Below, one piece after another: positions 29,682 to 39,091 of a stretch of DNA of 64,000 bases (the first letter of the stretch is position 1; every line of letters begins with the position of its first letter). Source of the DNA: Arthrobacter globiformis (GTDB taxonomy: Bacteria; Actinomycetota; Actinomycetes; Actinomycetales; Micrococcaceae). The notes below the pieces were generated by a model that was given only the letters and a program-made list of their open reading frames with translations, was not told the DNA's origin and did not search any database. The stretch lies in assembly GCF_030815865.1 (NCBI RefSeq), contig NZ_JAUSXI010000001.1, forward strand, positions 2,666,001 through 2,730,000, given 5' to 3'. A program made the position numbers and the translations under genes.

Positions 29682-30593
29682 TTACTGGGGGTTGAGGATG
29701 GAGCGAATGAAATTTCGAAGCCAGTTGTGGGCGGGGTCGGCTTCGCGTTGTAGCGGCCACACCATGGAGACGGTGAACAGCGGGGAGGGGATGGGCAGCT
29801 CACTGAGCGTCACGTTTGCGGCCTCCGCAATGGCAGCAGCGGCATGGCGCGGGAGTGAGACGACAACATCTGCTGCTTTCAGGGACGTTATGGTACCGGC
29901 AAAGTGGCTGGTGGAGCCTGCCACGGCGCGCCCTAACCCTCTTGCCTCCAACAGGTCATCGATCAGGCCCCGCCTGCCATCGAAAGAGACCAGGAGGTGG
30001 CGGAGGGACAGATAATTCTCCAAGGAGATGGGTGCCGGTATTCCTAGGCGTGCACTGTCAAAGACGCAGGCGTAGGTGGAGGAAAAGAGTTGTTCCTGGT
30101 GATAACTTCCCCCCATTTGGGGAACGGCGGCAATCGCCAGATCGGTGGAGCCGTCAGCCAGCTGGCCTTCAATGGTGTGGCGGTTGGCCTGGCGGATGAT
30201 GACCGTCATCTTCAATTGCCGTCGCTCAAGTTCCTGCAGGATCAGGGGCAGTGTGTGCGCTTCGATGTCATCGGACATCGCGATGGTGAATGCCTTCGAG
30301 CTCAGGGTGGGATCGAAGCCTGGTTCGCTATCGAGGACCCTCGAAAGCTCGCCAAGAGCCAGCTTGATCCTGGGCGCGATCTCAAGGGCTTTCGGCGTCG
30401 GCACCATCCCGTCCCGCGAACGGACAAAGAGCTCGTCATCAAGCATCCTGCGCAGGCGCCGGAGTGAAGCGCTCACGGCCGCCTGGCTGACCTTCAATAT
30501 CCCGCCGGTACGCGTGACATGACGTTCCTGCATAAGCACCGTGAAGGTAACAAGCAGGTTCAAGTCCACCCGGGATAAATCACTCTCATTCAT
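29682..30593 (-). CDS. LysR-family regulator (divergent from nitrilase)
   Basis: LysR-type activator, 303 residues from ATG 30593. The N-terminal DNA-binding helix reads LSRVDLNLLVTFTVLMQERH with VSQAAVSASLRRLRRMLDDE; the DLNLL start and the effector domain without long insertions place it near the NodD/NahR/SyrM branch that senses aromatic or similar compounds. It faces the nitrilase gene across 58 bp, the usual LysR-target arrangement, and so most likely regulates it in response to a nitrile or its acid. Confidence 0.88.
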   Translation of the reverse strand: MNESDLSRVDLNLLVTFTVLMQERHVTRTGGILKVSQAAVSASLRRLRRMLDDELFVRSRDGMVPTPKALEIAPRIKLALGELSRVLDSEPGFDPTLSSKAFTIAMSDDIEAHTLPLILQELERRQLKMTVIIRQANRHTIEGQLADGSTDLAIAAVPQMGGSYHQEQLFSSTYACVFDSARLGIPAPISLENYLSLRHLLVSFDGRRGLIDDLLEARGLGRAVAGSTSHFAGTITSLKAADVVVSLPRHAAAAIAEAANVTLSELPIPSPLFTVSMVWPLQREADPAHNWLRNFIRSILNPQ

Positions 30594-30651
30594 AATCATC
30601 ATCACCAATATTAGTTTCACTTCTCGCCGTCTTGTCCCTACCTTTAAAGGC

Positions 30652-31581
30652 ATGACCCGACTCACAGTTGCCGCAATCCAGGCCGGCTCACCCCTCTTTG
30701 AGACCCCTCAAGCCCTCTCCAAGGCCGAAAAATATATCCGGGAGGCAGCCTCGGCGGGCGCATCCGTCATCGTCCTTCCGGAAGCGTTTCTTGGCGGCTA
30801 CCCAAAGGGCCTCGACTTCGGGATCACGGTTGGATCACGCTCCGCCGAGGGCCGGAACACCTTCAGCCGCTATGCCGGCTCCGCCATCACGGTCCCGGGC
30901 ACGGAAACCGACCGGCTTGCGGAACTGGCCGCTGAACTCGAGGCAACCCTTGTGGTCGGAGCCATCGAACGGGAGCACGGGACCCTCTACTGCGTATCGC
31001 TGTTCTTCACCCCTGACGGCGGGCTGGCCGCCAAGCACCGCAAACTCATGCCGACAGCCGCGGAGCGCTATCTTTGGGGCCAAGGCGACGGATCCACCAT
31101 GCAGGCCGTCCCCACGGACGCAGGCATCCTCGGATCGGCCATCTGCTGGGAAAACTACATGCCGCTCTACCGGCAGTCCATGTACTCCCAGGGAGTCGAA
31201 ATCTGGTGCGCACCCACAGTGGATGACCGTGAGCAGTGGCAAGCCACCATGAAGCACATTGCCCTTGAAGGACGGTGCTTCGTGATCAGCGCCAACCAAT
31301 ACCTCCTCCGATCTGACCTCCCGGACGACGTCCAACCGATCCAGGGCGACAACCCCGAGACGGTGCTCATCGGCGGAGGAAGTGTCATCATCTCCCCGTT
31401 GGGCGACGTCCTCGCCGGCCCCCTCCGTGATACGGAGGGCGTCCTCCTGGCCGAGATCGAAACCGATGACATCGCCGGTGCCAAGTTCGATTTCGATCCG
31501 GCAGGCCACTACACCCGGCCCGATATCTTCTCACTGCACATAGACACAGCCCCCAAGGAAAACGCGATCATCAGCGGCTAA
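30652..31581 (+). CDS. Nitrilase (carbon-nitrogen hydrolase branch 1)
   Basis: Hydrolyses organic nitriles (or cyanide-type substrates) to carboxylic acid and ammonia. It is 309 residues from ATG 30652; the longer upstream frame reads through the promoter. The catalytic triad is complete: Glu44 in LPEAFLGGYPKG, Lys131 in HRKLMPT, Cys165 in GSAICWENYMPL. These exact motifs define true nitrilases rather than amidases or cyanide dihydratases. Possible substrates include arylacetonitriles or mandelonitrile, which would feed the mandelate operon at 0-6 kb; that is inference. A divergent LysR gene is the probable regulator. Confidence 0.9.
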   Translation: MTRLTVAAIQAGSPLFETPQALSKAEKYIREAASAGASVIVLPEAFLGGYPKGLDFGITVGSRSAEGRNTFSRYAGSAITVPGTETDRLAELAAELEATLVVGAIEREHGTLYCVSLFFTPDGGLAAKHRKLMPTAAERYLWGQGDGSTMQAVPTDAGILGSAICWENYMPLYRQSMYSQGVEIWCAPTVDDREQWQATMKHIALEGRCFVISANQYLLRSDLPDDVQPIQGDNPETVLIGGGSVIISPLGDVLAGPLRDTEGVLLAEIETDDIAGAKFDFDPAGHYTRPDIFSLHIDTAPKENAIISG

Positions 31582-31611
31582 GGCCCATCAGCGTGCTGCA
31601 GCACGTGATAG

Positions 31612-32210
<599 letters not shown>

Positions 32211-32352
32211 CGCGCAGACAGCCTGAATCACTGGGCGCGGCCGCCTTAATGTCGCGCAAGTGGCTTGACTGAAACGATGACGTGCACCGATAAAACGTCG
32301 AATTTAGCGCTTACGGCTGGTTCCTGCCCGGGGGCAGGGAAAAGTGCTGTTC

Positions 32353-32748
32353 TCAGCGGCCGGTGAGGAGTTCCTCGTCGCGGGAGTCGTCATACTCGTC
32401 CCGGGCTTTGAGGATTTCGGGCACGTGGCTTTCAGCCCAGACGCGTAACTGGGCCAACGGCACCAGCAGGGAGCGGCCCGTTTCGGTCAACTCATAATCG
32501 ACCCTGGGCGGGACCGTGGCATGCACGGTCCGGGTGACGAGTCCATCGCGTTCCAGCGCCCGAAGGCTCTGGGTGAGCACCTTCGGTGTCACGGTGTTGA
32601 CCATGTTTTTCAAGGCAGTGAACCGCACAGGACCATCAGCGAGAACTTGGATGATCAGTGACGCCCACTTGTCACCGATGCGCTGGAAAATCACCCGGGA
32701 GGGGCAATCCGGGTTAAGAATGTTGGTCATCCTGCCATTGGTATCCAT
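32353..32748 (-). CDS. HxlR-family regulator
   Basis: Winged-helix protein of 131 residues from ATG 32748. The pattern NPDCPSRVIFQRIGDKWASL (Cys near 14), VRFTALKNMVNTVTPKVLTQ and LRALERDGLVTRTVHATVPP is the HxlR/QorR fingerprint; members with an early cysteine sense quinones, aldehydes or diamide. It faces an NmrA-like reductase gene, the classic QorR-QorB arrangement. Longer upstream start codons run into the promoter. Confidence 0.88.
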   Translation of the reverse strand: MDTNGRMTNILNPDCPSRVIFQRIGDKWASLIIQVLADGPVRFTALKNMVNTVTPKVLTQSLRALERDGLVTRTVHATVPPRVDYELTETGRSLLVPLAQLRVWAESHVPEILKARDEYDDSRDEELLTGR

Positions 32749-32777
32749 CGGGGTACTCAGTTCCTTTGAAGCTATCA

Positions 32778-32807
32778 GTATCAAATAAATACCATAGAGA
32801 GGTATCA
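32778..32807. promoter_or_regulatory. Probable HxlR operator region
   Basis: A direct repeat GTATCA (32778-32783 and 32802-32807) and an inverted ATACC/GGTAT pair (32789-32793, 32801-32805) occupy the 86-bp space between the divergent genes. This AT-rich block is the obvious regulator binding site; the exact site is uncertain. Confidence 0.45.
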
Positions 32808-32834
32808 ACAAGACATCAACCCCAAGGAGAACCT

Positions 32835-33443
32835 GTGAAGATCGCAGTCTACGGAGCCACCGGCATGGTCGGCAGCCAGATCGTCAACGAAGCGCTGACC
32901 CGCGGCCACGAAGTGACCGCCGTTTCCCGCCGCGGCGCAGAGGTTGCCGGCACCGTTGTCCGGGCAGCTGACCTGGCAGACGCCGCAACCTTTGCCGCTA
33001 TCGCCGATCAGCACGACGCCGTCGTCCTGGCCACTGGCCCCAGCCGCACCGGCGGGGACCACGGTGAATGGCTCACCGCGATGAAGACCGCCTACTCCAA
33101 CGCCAGCGGCACCCGCCTGCTGGTCGTGGGCGGCGCCGGCGCCCTGGAAATCAACGGGACCCGGCTCGTTGACACCCCTGAGTTCCCCGAGGCCTATAAG
33201 GCCGAGGCCCTTACCCTCGGTGCAGCCTTCGACGCCATCAAGGAAGCCCCGGCGGAGCTGGACTGGACCATGCTCGCACCGGCCCCCGTGATCCAGCCCG
33301 GCGTACGCACCGGTGCGTACAACACGGCCAAGGACTCCCCGGCCGGCGACAGCATTTCTACCCAGGACTACGCGGTCGCCATGCTCGACGAAATTGAGCG
33401 CCCAACCTACCGCAACGCCCGGTTCACCGCCGCCAACAACTAA
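32835..33443 (+). CDS. NAD(P)H-binding NmrA/SDR-type reductase
   Basis: Atypical short-chain reductase, 202 residues from GTG 32835, chosen because AAGGAGAACCT precedes it. The nucleotide motif GATGMVGSQI is at 7-16, followed by VTAVSRR and the LLVVGGAGAL strand; it lacks an obvious YxxxK. Relatives are annotated as NAD(P)H-dependent or quinone reductases. Control by the divergent HxlR protein is likely, so the role is probably detoxification of a quinone or electrophile. Confidence 0.87.
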   Translation: MKIAVYGATGMVGSQIVNEALTRGHEVTAVSRRGAEVAGTVVRAADLADAATFAAIADQHDAVVLATGPSRTGGDHGEWLTAMKTAYSNASGTRLLVVGGAGALEINGTRLVDTPEFPEAYKAEALTLGAAFDAIKEAPAELDWTMLAPAPVIQPGVRTGAYNTAKDSPAGDSISTQDYAVAMLDEIERPTYRNARFTAANN

Positions 33444-33568
33444 AGCGACCTGCTGGAACACCTCCAGCTAAGCAGCGCCTTCAGCTAAGCAGTGCCGTGC
33501 GGGCAGATCATCGGCTGGCCGCACGGCACGGGCCGCGGTGAACCTCACCACCTGTGCAAAGGACCAAC

Positions 33569-34202
33569 ATGACTTCCACCAAATTGACCTATGTCTTCGA
33601 TGCCTACTGTGGCTGGTGCTACGGTTTCGCCCCGGCATTGCACGAACTGGCCCAGGATGACGGCATGGACATTGAGGTCATCAGTGGCGGCCTCTTCAGG
33701 GGCCACCACGCCAGCCCCATCGGGGCGCTGCCGCACATCCCCGGGGCCAACGCGCGGATTGCAGTTCTTACCGGCGTCCAATTCGGTGAAGCCTACGAAG
33801 CAGTTCTCTCAGACGGGACGCTGTACATGGATTCTGACGATGCCGGGACAGGGCTCGTTGCGCTGAAAGAAGCATCGTGCGGCAGGGACCTAGACATGGC
33901 CGCGGCCATGCAGCAAGCGTTCTACGTCGGCGGACTCAGCCTCTCGGACACTGGAACCTACCGGACCATCGCAACCCGTGAAGGGCTGGACCCCGACCTT
34001 GTGGAAAAGCTCTACACCGATCCCGGCGTACGGGAAAAGGCATTGGCAGAACAGGAACGCGTCGCAGATCTCGGAGTCCACAGCTACCCAACCCTTCTCG
34101 TCCACACAGCTGCAGGGCCGGGTAAAAATCGGCAGCCCCGTCTACACGGCCCAGCAACTGCGCAAGGCACTAAAGGACCTGCAGGAAGCACAGCACAGCT
34201 GA
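33569..34202 (+). pseudogene. DsbA-family/FrnE-like thiol oxidoreductase with frameshift
   Basis: Starts at ATG 33569 (AAAGG upstream). YVFDAYCGWCYGFAPALHEL carries the CGWC active site; GGLFRGHHASPIGALPHI and the all-alpha insertion follow, as in FrnE-type DsbA proteins. Near 34110, after VHSYPTLLVHT, one base is lost; the remaining GRVKIGSPVYTAQQLRKALK continues in another frame to TGA 34202. Only the last ~30 residues are affected, so a sequencing error or a still partly functional protein is possible. Confidence 0.8.
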
Positions 34203-34579
34203 AATCCCATCATCTCTTTGGAAGGACAAAGGCAGCTGTGCTCCGCTTTCAGGCATCACCAGATGCACCAGTCGCCAACCGTGCTTTTATTCCCCTAACA
34301 GGTGAACAGCCTCTCGTCCTGTACAAGTTCCGATGGACGGCAGTGCATGAACACCCAAAAGCAACGTCGGACGAGTTCTCTCATCTACTTCTACTCGTCC
34401 CACTCCAATGCCGATAATGCACCCCGTCAACCTGGGTGAGCTAGGGGTGCTGTGGGGAAAATCCCGCAGCGGACTTTCGCCTACTATCGGCTTATAGACG
34501 ACCACCACGTCACCGATAGGCCCAGGAATGTAGCGTTTTGAGGCCGTCGTGATGCGGCGGGTGAGCGTCAGCTCGGCGG
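34203..34579. other. Intergenic region with a copy of the 25-bp motif
   Basis: No gene is visible. A motif copy (23-bp variant) lies at 34410-34432. Confidence 0.5.
34410..34432 (+). repeat. 25-bp dispersed motif, copy 2 (23-bp variant)
   Basis: GCCGATAATGCA at 34410-34421 followed by CCCCGTCAACC to 34432; two bases shorter in the variable middle than the other four copies. Confidence 0.55.
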
Positions 34580-35155
34580 TCACAAGGTCCGGGGCTGGCC
34601 TCCGGCCTCGGGAAGGGTGCAGATGTGCCCGTCGGCGTCTATGGGATAACCGCAGAGCGAGCAGATCGGACGCCCGGCGCCCACGACCTCACGGGTGCGC
34701 TTGGCGAATGCGCGGGCGGTGCCGACCGGCATTCGCACCAGCAGCATTTCGGGCTCGTTAGGGCCGTTCTCATCAAGGGATTCGTCGTTGTCATCAGCAT
34801 CGACATCGGTGATGGGGTAGGCCTCTATTACGACCTGCGCCGTCGTTGGGTCCCAACCTAAGCTCATGGCGCCGGCCCGAAACTGCTCCTGAACGGCCTC
34901 GAGCTGGTCATTGTCGACAAGTTCAATGGGAGTACCCGTGGGAACGCTGAAGGGGTTGCCCTCGACGGTGACGAGCTGATCGAGAATTTCGTCGATCTTC
35001 TCTGCGAGCAGAGCCGACTGCTGCTTCTCCAGGGCAACGCTCACAATCTGCGTCCCTGCGCGCACCTGCAGGTAGAACGTGCGCGCCCCCGGAAGGCCAA
35101 CGGTGCCAACGACGACCCGATCAGGCCAGGCAAACTCGTGAACACGTGTAGGCAT
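34580..35155 (-). CDS. DUF3090 family protein
   Basis: Conserved actinobacterial protein of 191 residues. The fingerprint is VHEFAWPDRVVVGTVGLPGA near the N-terminus, FYLQVRAG, and the C-terminal zinc-like ICSLCGYPIDADGHIC with two CxxC-like pairs. Its biochemical role is unknown; it is normally encoded directly after a histidine-phosphatase-type protein (MSMEG_4193 family), whose C-terminal relic lies just upstream here. Confidence 0.88.
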   Translation of the reverse strand: MPTRVHEFAWPDRVVVGTVGLPGARTFYLQVRAGTQIVSVALEKQQSALLAEKIDEILDQLVTVEGNPFSVPTGTPIELVDNDQLEAVQEQFRAGAMSLGWDPTTAQVVIEAYPITDVDADDNDESLDENGPNEPEMLLVRMPVGTARAFAKRTREVVGAGRPICSLCGYPIDADGHICTLPEAGGQPRTL

Positions 35156-35179
35156 GTCAGTATTTTAGGCACGTGAGGT

Positions 35180-35293
35180 TCATGGTGCCTTTTGCCCTGC
35201 ACCGCCTCCCACGAGTGCATCGCCAGGGGGGACGCCGTTCGACAGCCACGACAGGTCGCCCGCTTCGGTGTTGGCCACATAGACGCTCGACCG
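35180..35293 (-). pseudogene. Histidine phosphatase (MSMEG_4193 type) C-terminal relic
   Basis: Only VYVANTEAGDLSWLSNGVPP and GDALVGGGAGQKAP before the stop are recognisable, the typical tail of the phosphatase that precedes DUF3090 genes. The catalytic RHG part and most of the protein are gone; DNA from about 35295 upward is unrelated. Confidence 0.55.
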
Positions 35294-35669
35294 ACTTTCG
35301 CCGTGGAAGTGCGGTCCTCGATCGGCGAGGTTCGGGTCATGCCTTCTTCGGTGGTGTCCGCCCATGAGATGTTCGAAGGAGGTCGCAACGCTATGACGCT
35401 CGTTGAAACGCCCGGCCCTCGGCTTGCTCTGCAACAATGCCCAGCTATTTCGTGCGTCGGATTCCGGCTCAGCCCGCGGAGCATCGTCACTGTGGGCGGA
35501 GCGGCGGCCCGTGTGGACAGGGATTCTCAACGCCGCAAAAGGGCTGTCAGGCTCGGACGGATTCGGGCTCAAAATGCGCACAAAAGAGGGTGTGGACAGT
35601 GTCCACACCCTGGGCTTCGGATTCGGTTGTACTGGCGGCGGACTGGGGCGGGCTGGGGATGTTTTCGGG

Positions 35670-35722
35670 GAAGTGGCGGATTCTCAGGGGGAGAGGCTGG
35701 TTCGAGTCCCACCTCGGGCACG
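35670..35722 (+). pseudogene. tRNA-Leu-like relic (T-arm and 3' acceptor strand)
   Basis: GGCTGGTTCGAGTCCCACC at 35695-35713 is a good T-arm, followed by CTCGGGCA, the 3' acceptor strand of tRNA-Leu genes that begin GCCCGAG. The 5' side GAAGTGGCGGATTCTCAG resembles the tRNA-Leu start, but the anticodon arm is missing. Such 3' fragments are usual left-overs of integration into a tRNA gene. No CCA is encoded. Terminator-like hairpins follow. Confidence 0.45.
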
Positions 35723-35780
35723 CGTTATCCCTGTTCAGGGGCTTTTTAGCCTCTGAGTGTGCACATTTTGTGTGGTGAGG

Positions 35781-35801
35781 GGCCCCTTCGGGGGTCTTTT
35801 T
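35781..35801 (+). terminator. Rho-independent terminator with TTCG loop
   Basis: GGCCCC-TTCG-GGGGTC followed by TTTTT. A weaker hairpin with T-run (CCCTGTTCAGGGGCTTTTT) stands 50 bp upstream, directly after the tRNA-like relic; both would end a tRNA transcript. Confidence 0.75.
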
Positions 35802-35802
35802 C

Positions 35803-36832
35803 ATTGGTGGCCGGTGGTGGTGTGGCCTGCTGGCTCCTTCCCTTCCTGGATCGAGCGGTTGTCGTTCGTTACCTGTTCATGGACGCCGTTGGCTTGGGCA
35901 ACATGACCTGAGACAAATCGGGTGTGGGTTTCTTTTCTGCGTCGTTTGTCGTTCATTGGGCTCCTTCACTTCGGTTCGTGGTGTCTTCCTGCTTCTTCAT
36001 GGTTACCTCTGTCGTGTACTGCATGACGCTGAGAAATTTTTGCTGAGATGTCCTGATGTGAGGTGCCGGCTGCACTGGTTGATTCTTCATGCCTGTTCAT
36101 CGCCCCTGCGTTGGACAACTACATGACGCTAGGGTTTGCACCGAGCCGTCCCGAGCGGTGGTGCCTGCTGCCTGGCTGGTTGTTCATATCCCTTCATTTC
36201 CCACGCTTTGCACAGCAGCATGACCGAAGTCGACGAGAGCTCATGTGTCTGCACAGGGATCCGCTCACAGCAGATGGGGTGCGGGAGGATCTTGTTGGGC
36301 ATGGCCAAGCTTTTCGTAGGCGGGTAATCCGGGGCGCCATGAGTGCCTTCCGCCCGGACGGTGAGCACCTGCATTGATGGACATGCCTGACGCGCGACCC
36401 GGTGGGCTCTTGTGGCCGCCAGTGTAGCCCTCAGGGCACCCCTTGCGGGCCTCAAATAGGGCAGTTCATGTGGCTATCGAGAGGGCATCATTCGCGTGGA
36501 CTTCTTCCAGCGGGGGAGTAGCTGTGAGGTGCCGTGCTGGAGGACGATCAAGCGCGACGGCTCAGCACCGTCGGGCAAACGCTGCTTCACCGCGCGATGT
36601 CGTGGACGGCACCCGCAGCGCCCGCACCGCCCCGGCGTGGGCGTTTTAGCCGCAGAATTAGGTTGAGGGGTAATAAGCAATACAACGCCTGCTCCTGCAG
36701 CAAAAACGCAGCCAACGTCGATACCCCGACGGGAGGCAGATGCGGCAAGGGCCATCGACGCTGAGAGAACCGCGGCACTGACGAATTGGCGAACTGCAAC
36801 AACACCCAGGGGGCAGTCCCCCGTGGTCGGGG
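35803..36832. other. Gene-free kilobase with ~100-bp periodic motif
   Basis: No coding sequence is recognised. Four times, at about 35903, 36022, 36120 and 36217, the sequence (A/G)CATGACSNT(G/A) recurs, each preceded 30-60 bp earlier by a TTCATG/TTCATA block. The spacing of roughly 100-119 bp suggests degenerate tandem units. Confidence 0.4.
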
Positions 36833-37281
36833 TCGGTGCGCGTCGAACCGCTCCTGTTCGAACCCCTGGACCTCGTCGTCCGCAAGGACCACCGGCTGGC
36901 GGCCAAAGACTCCGTCGGGCCAGAAGACCTCCGCGGGGAAGCCTGGGTGGCCGTGCACCAGGGATTTCCCCTCGAGAACGCCATCGAACAGATCGCCGGC
37001 ATCGGCGGTGCCGAAGCACGCATCGCTCACCGGATCAACGAGTTTTTCGTTGCCGCGGCCGGGTCGCCGCCAGCGACTGGGTCGCGTTAATGCCCCGCTA
37101 CACCACGGACATGCATCATCATCCGGACCTGGTCCTCCGTCCGATTTCCCGTCTTGGGCCCGGCCGGCACATCGACTGCCTCGCCCGACCCGAAACCCTC
37201 GAACGAGCGAACGTGAAAACCGTTCTGGCCCAACTCCGTGCCGTCGTAGCCGGCCTCGCCTCGCCCCGGCCTTCTTTTTGA
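36833..37281 (+). pseudogene. LysR-type regulator, effector-domain relic
   Basis: VEPLLFEPLDLVVRKDHRLA, DLRGEAWVAVHQGFPLENAI and the following segment are the second half of a LysR effector domain. Near 37065 the frame shifts and continues as VAASDWVALMPRYTTD to the stop at 37281. The DNA-binding half is absent; homology begins abruptly at about 36830. Confidence 0.72.
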
Positions 37282-37836
37282 GACGGTGCCGACGTCCGCC
37301 GTAGCCCAACTCACCACCGTCAGGTAGTTCGCAAACGGTGGATCGTATTTGCTACAGGCGGTCCGGCTCGTCCACGAATCTGTGAGTCGCATACTTATCT
37401 GTCTCGTTTTCCGCAGCGCTATTGGGCATGCTTGCCCATCCCCTCGCGTCCCGTTAGCGGATGGGCTTACGGGACTAGTCGCTCGGCCACAAAGCGCTGC
37501 GGAAACCTGTGGACTTTGCCGATAAATGGCGGCGTTCTGTGATCGCTTCATGTCGCATCGCTTTGGGCCACTAGCTGTCTTGTATGGCTAGGGTTATGAG
37601 ACTCGTGGAACAGCCGCGGCCGTTGCGCCGTAGGCGTTACTGGGTTTACTCCGCTAGGAGGGTGGCGCATCGGCGGTTGGCTGCGAAGGCGCGGCGCATG
37701 GCTTCCTGGCCGAACACGCTCCCGCGGTGGCTGTCTTCGCTGGCTCCGGCAAGGCCTGTCTGTGCGAGTACTCGCGTGACAAAATAAGCGTTACGCACCA
37801 CCGTATCTGCATTTGCGCTTGCGCTGAGGATCGGAA
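37282..37836. other. Intergenic stretch without a recognised gene
   Basis: Short frames on both strands lack motifs or ribosome sites. Confidence 0.45.
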
Positions 37837-38665
37837 ATGAAGAGAGAGCTGAAGGACGCCGCGAACGCGGTCGAGGATGCATCCAACTCGAGGGCTCTCG
37901 TGATTGCCGCGAGGGCAGGTTTTGCCGTCAGCGGCCTGTTGCACCTGCTGATCGGGTTCGTTGCCATCCAGTTGGCATTAGGCACGGCGGGAAAGGCGGG
38001 AACCGGCGGATCAGGCCGGTGCAGTCGCCCAACTCGCCTCCCAGCCGCAGGGTCTGCTGCTGCTGTGGGCCGGATTCGCCGCATGCGTTGCTCTGGCTCT
38101 CTGGCAAGCCAGCAGCGCCGTGTTTGATTATGGGCAGCTGGAGGCGCGGAAGAAGGTGGGAAAGAAGCTTTCCGCAGCCGGCAAGGCGGTAGTGTTCGCA
38201 GTGATCGCACTGACGTTCGCTGCCTCCGCCAGCGGAAACAGCAGGAACAGCGGAAAGACCACCAGCGATTTCACCGTCTCCATCATCAAGGCGCCCGGGG
38301 GTGCGGTCCTGCTGATCGCCATCGGGGCCGTAATCGCCATCGCCGGCCTTGTCTTCGTGGTGCTTGGAGTCAAAGGATCGTTCAAGAAGGATCTGCAGTT
38401 GCCACCCTCGGGCACCGCCCGGTCCATCGTGACGGGACTGGGAGTGGTCGGCTATGTAGCCGAGGGCGTCGCACTGTTTCTGGTGGGATTGCTGTTCATC
38501 ATTTCCACCGTTAACGCCAGCCCTCGGGAGTCCACCGGCTTGGATGGCGGGCTAAAGGCGCTGCGCGAGCAGCCGTACGGGGTTTACATGCTGACCGCCG
38601 TCGGCGCCGGTCTGATCTGTTACGGGCTGTACCTGATGGTGAAGGCCAAATTCGCGCGGATGTAA
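37837..38665 (+). pseudogene. DUF1206 membrane protein with one frameshift
   Basis: DUF1206 proteins consist of three repeats of two membrane helices. Repeat 1 starts AARAGFAVSGLLHLLIGFVA near residue 28. After GKAGTGG (about 38005) one base is lost; the other frame reads DQAGAVAQLASQPQGLLLLW, then repeat 2 (KKLSAAGKAVVFAVIALTFA) and repeat 3 (GLGVVGYVAEGVALFLVGLL) to the stop at 38665. All parts of a normal ~275-residue protein are present, so a single-base sequencing error is as likely as decay. Function unknown. Confidence 0.82.
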
Positions 38666-39091
38666 CCTGCCCGCCGACCCGGCCAGCTCCCGCTCCACTG
38701 CCTCGCAGAGGGGACGAACATACCGCGACGCCAGCCGACGCTTCCGGGTCACCGCCGGGAGCGTTTGCCCGTAGGAGCGCTTTCCGCATGGAAACAGAGT
38801 GACCACCGCTATAACCAGGCTTATGACCGACGTCGCGAGCGTGATCTAGCTCGCCGAGGGCTATCAACTCCAAGTAACCGCTTAACCTGCCACTCGTACT
38901 CGCCCACCAACAAGCCCGACGATAAGAAAGAACGAGGGCGACTGCCTCCCAAGCGGAAAACATCAGACCGCTGTAACCTCCCCGCCACCGATCGGGCGGG
39001 CGTTTCAGTTACCAACGCGCCCAGCAGGGCCGGGACTGCATCCGTTGAGGGTTCAGCAGGCGTCCGCTGCCCTTGGTTCATCCGTGCAGCT
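38666..39091. other. Intergenic stretch
   Basis: No coding sequence is recognised on either strand. Confidence 0.4.

Noticed and set aside
30652..31581. Nitrilase as cyanide dihydratase.
   Set aside because: Length, the PEAFLGGYPKG and AICWENYMPL motifs fit both, but the family of cyanide dihydratases is about 330-370 residues with a long C-terminal tail that is absent here. Kept as general nitrilase.
35870..36240. The ~100-bp periodic units as a CRISPR array.
   Set aside because: The repeats are degenerate, not identical, spacing varies from 97 to 119 bp and no cas gene is present.
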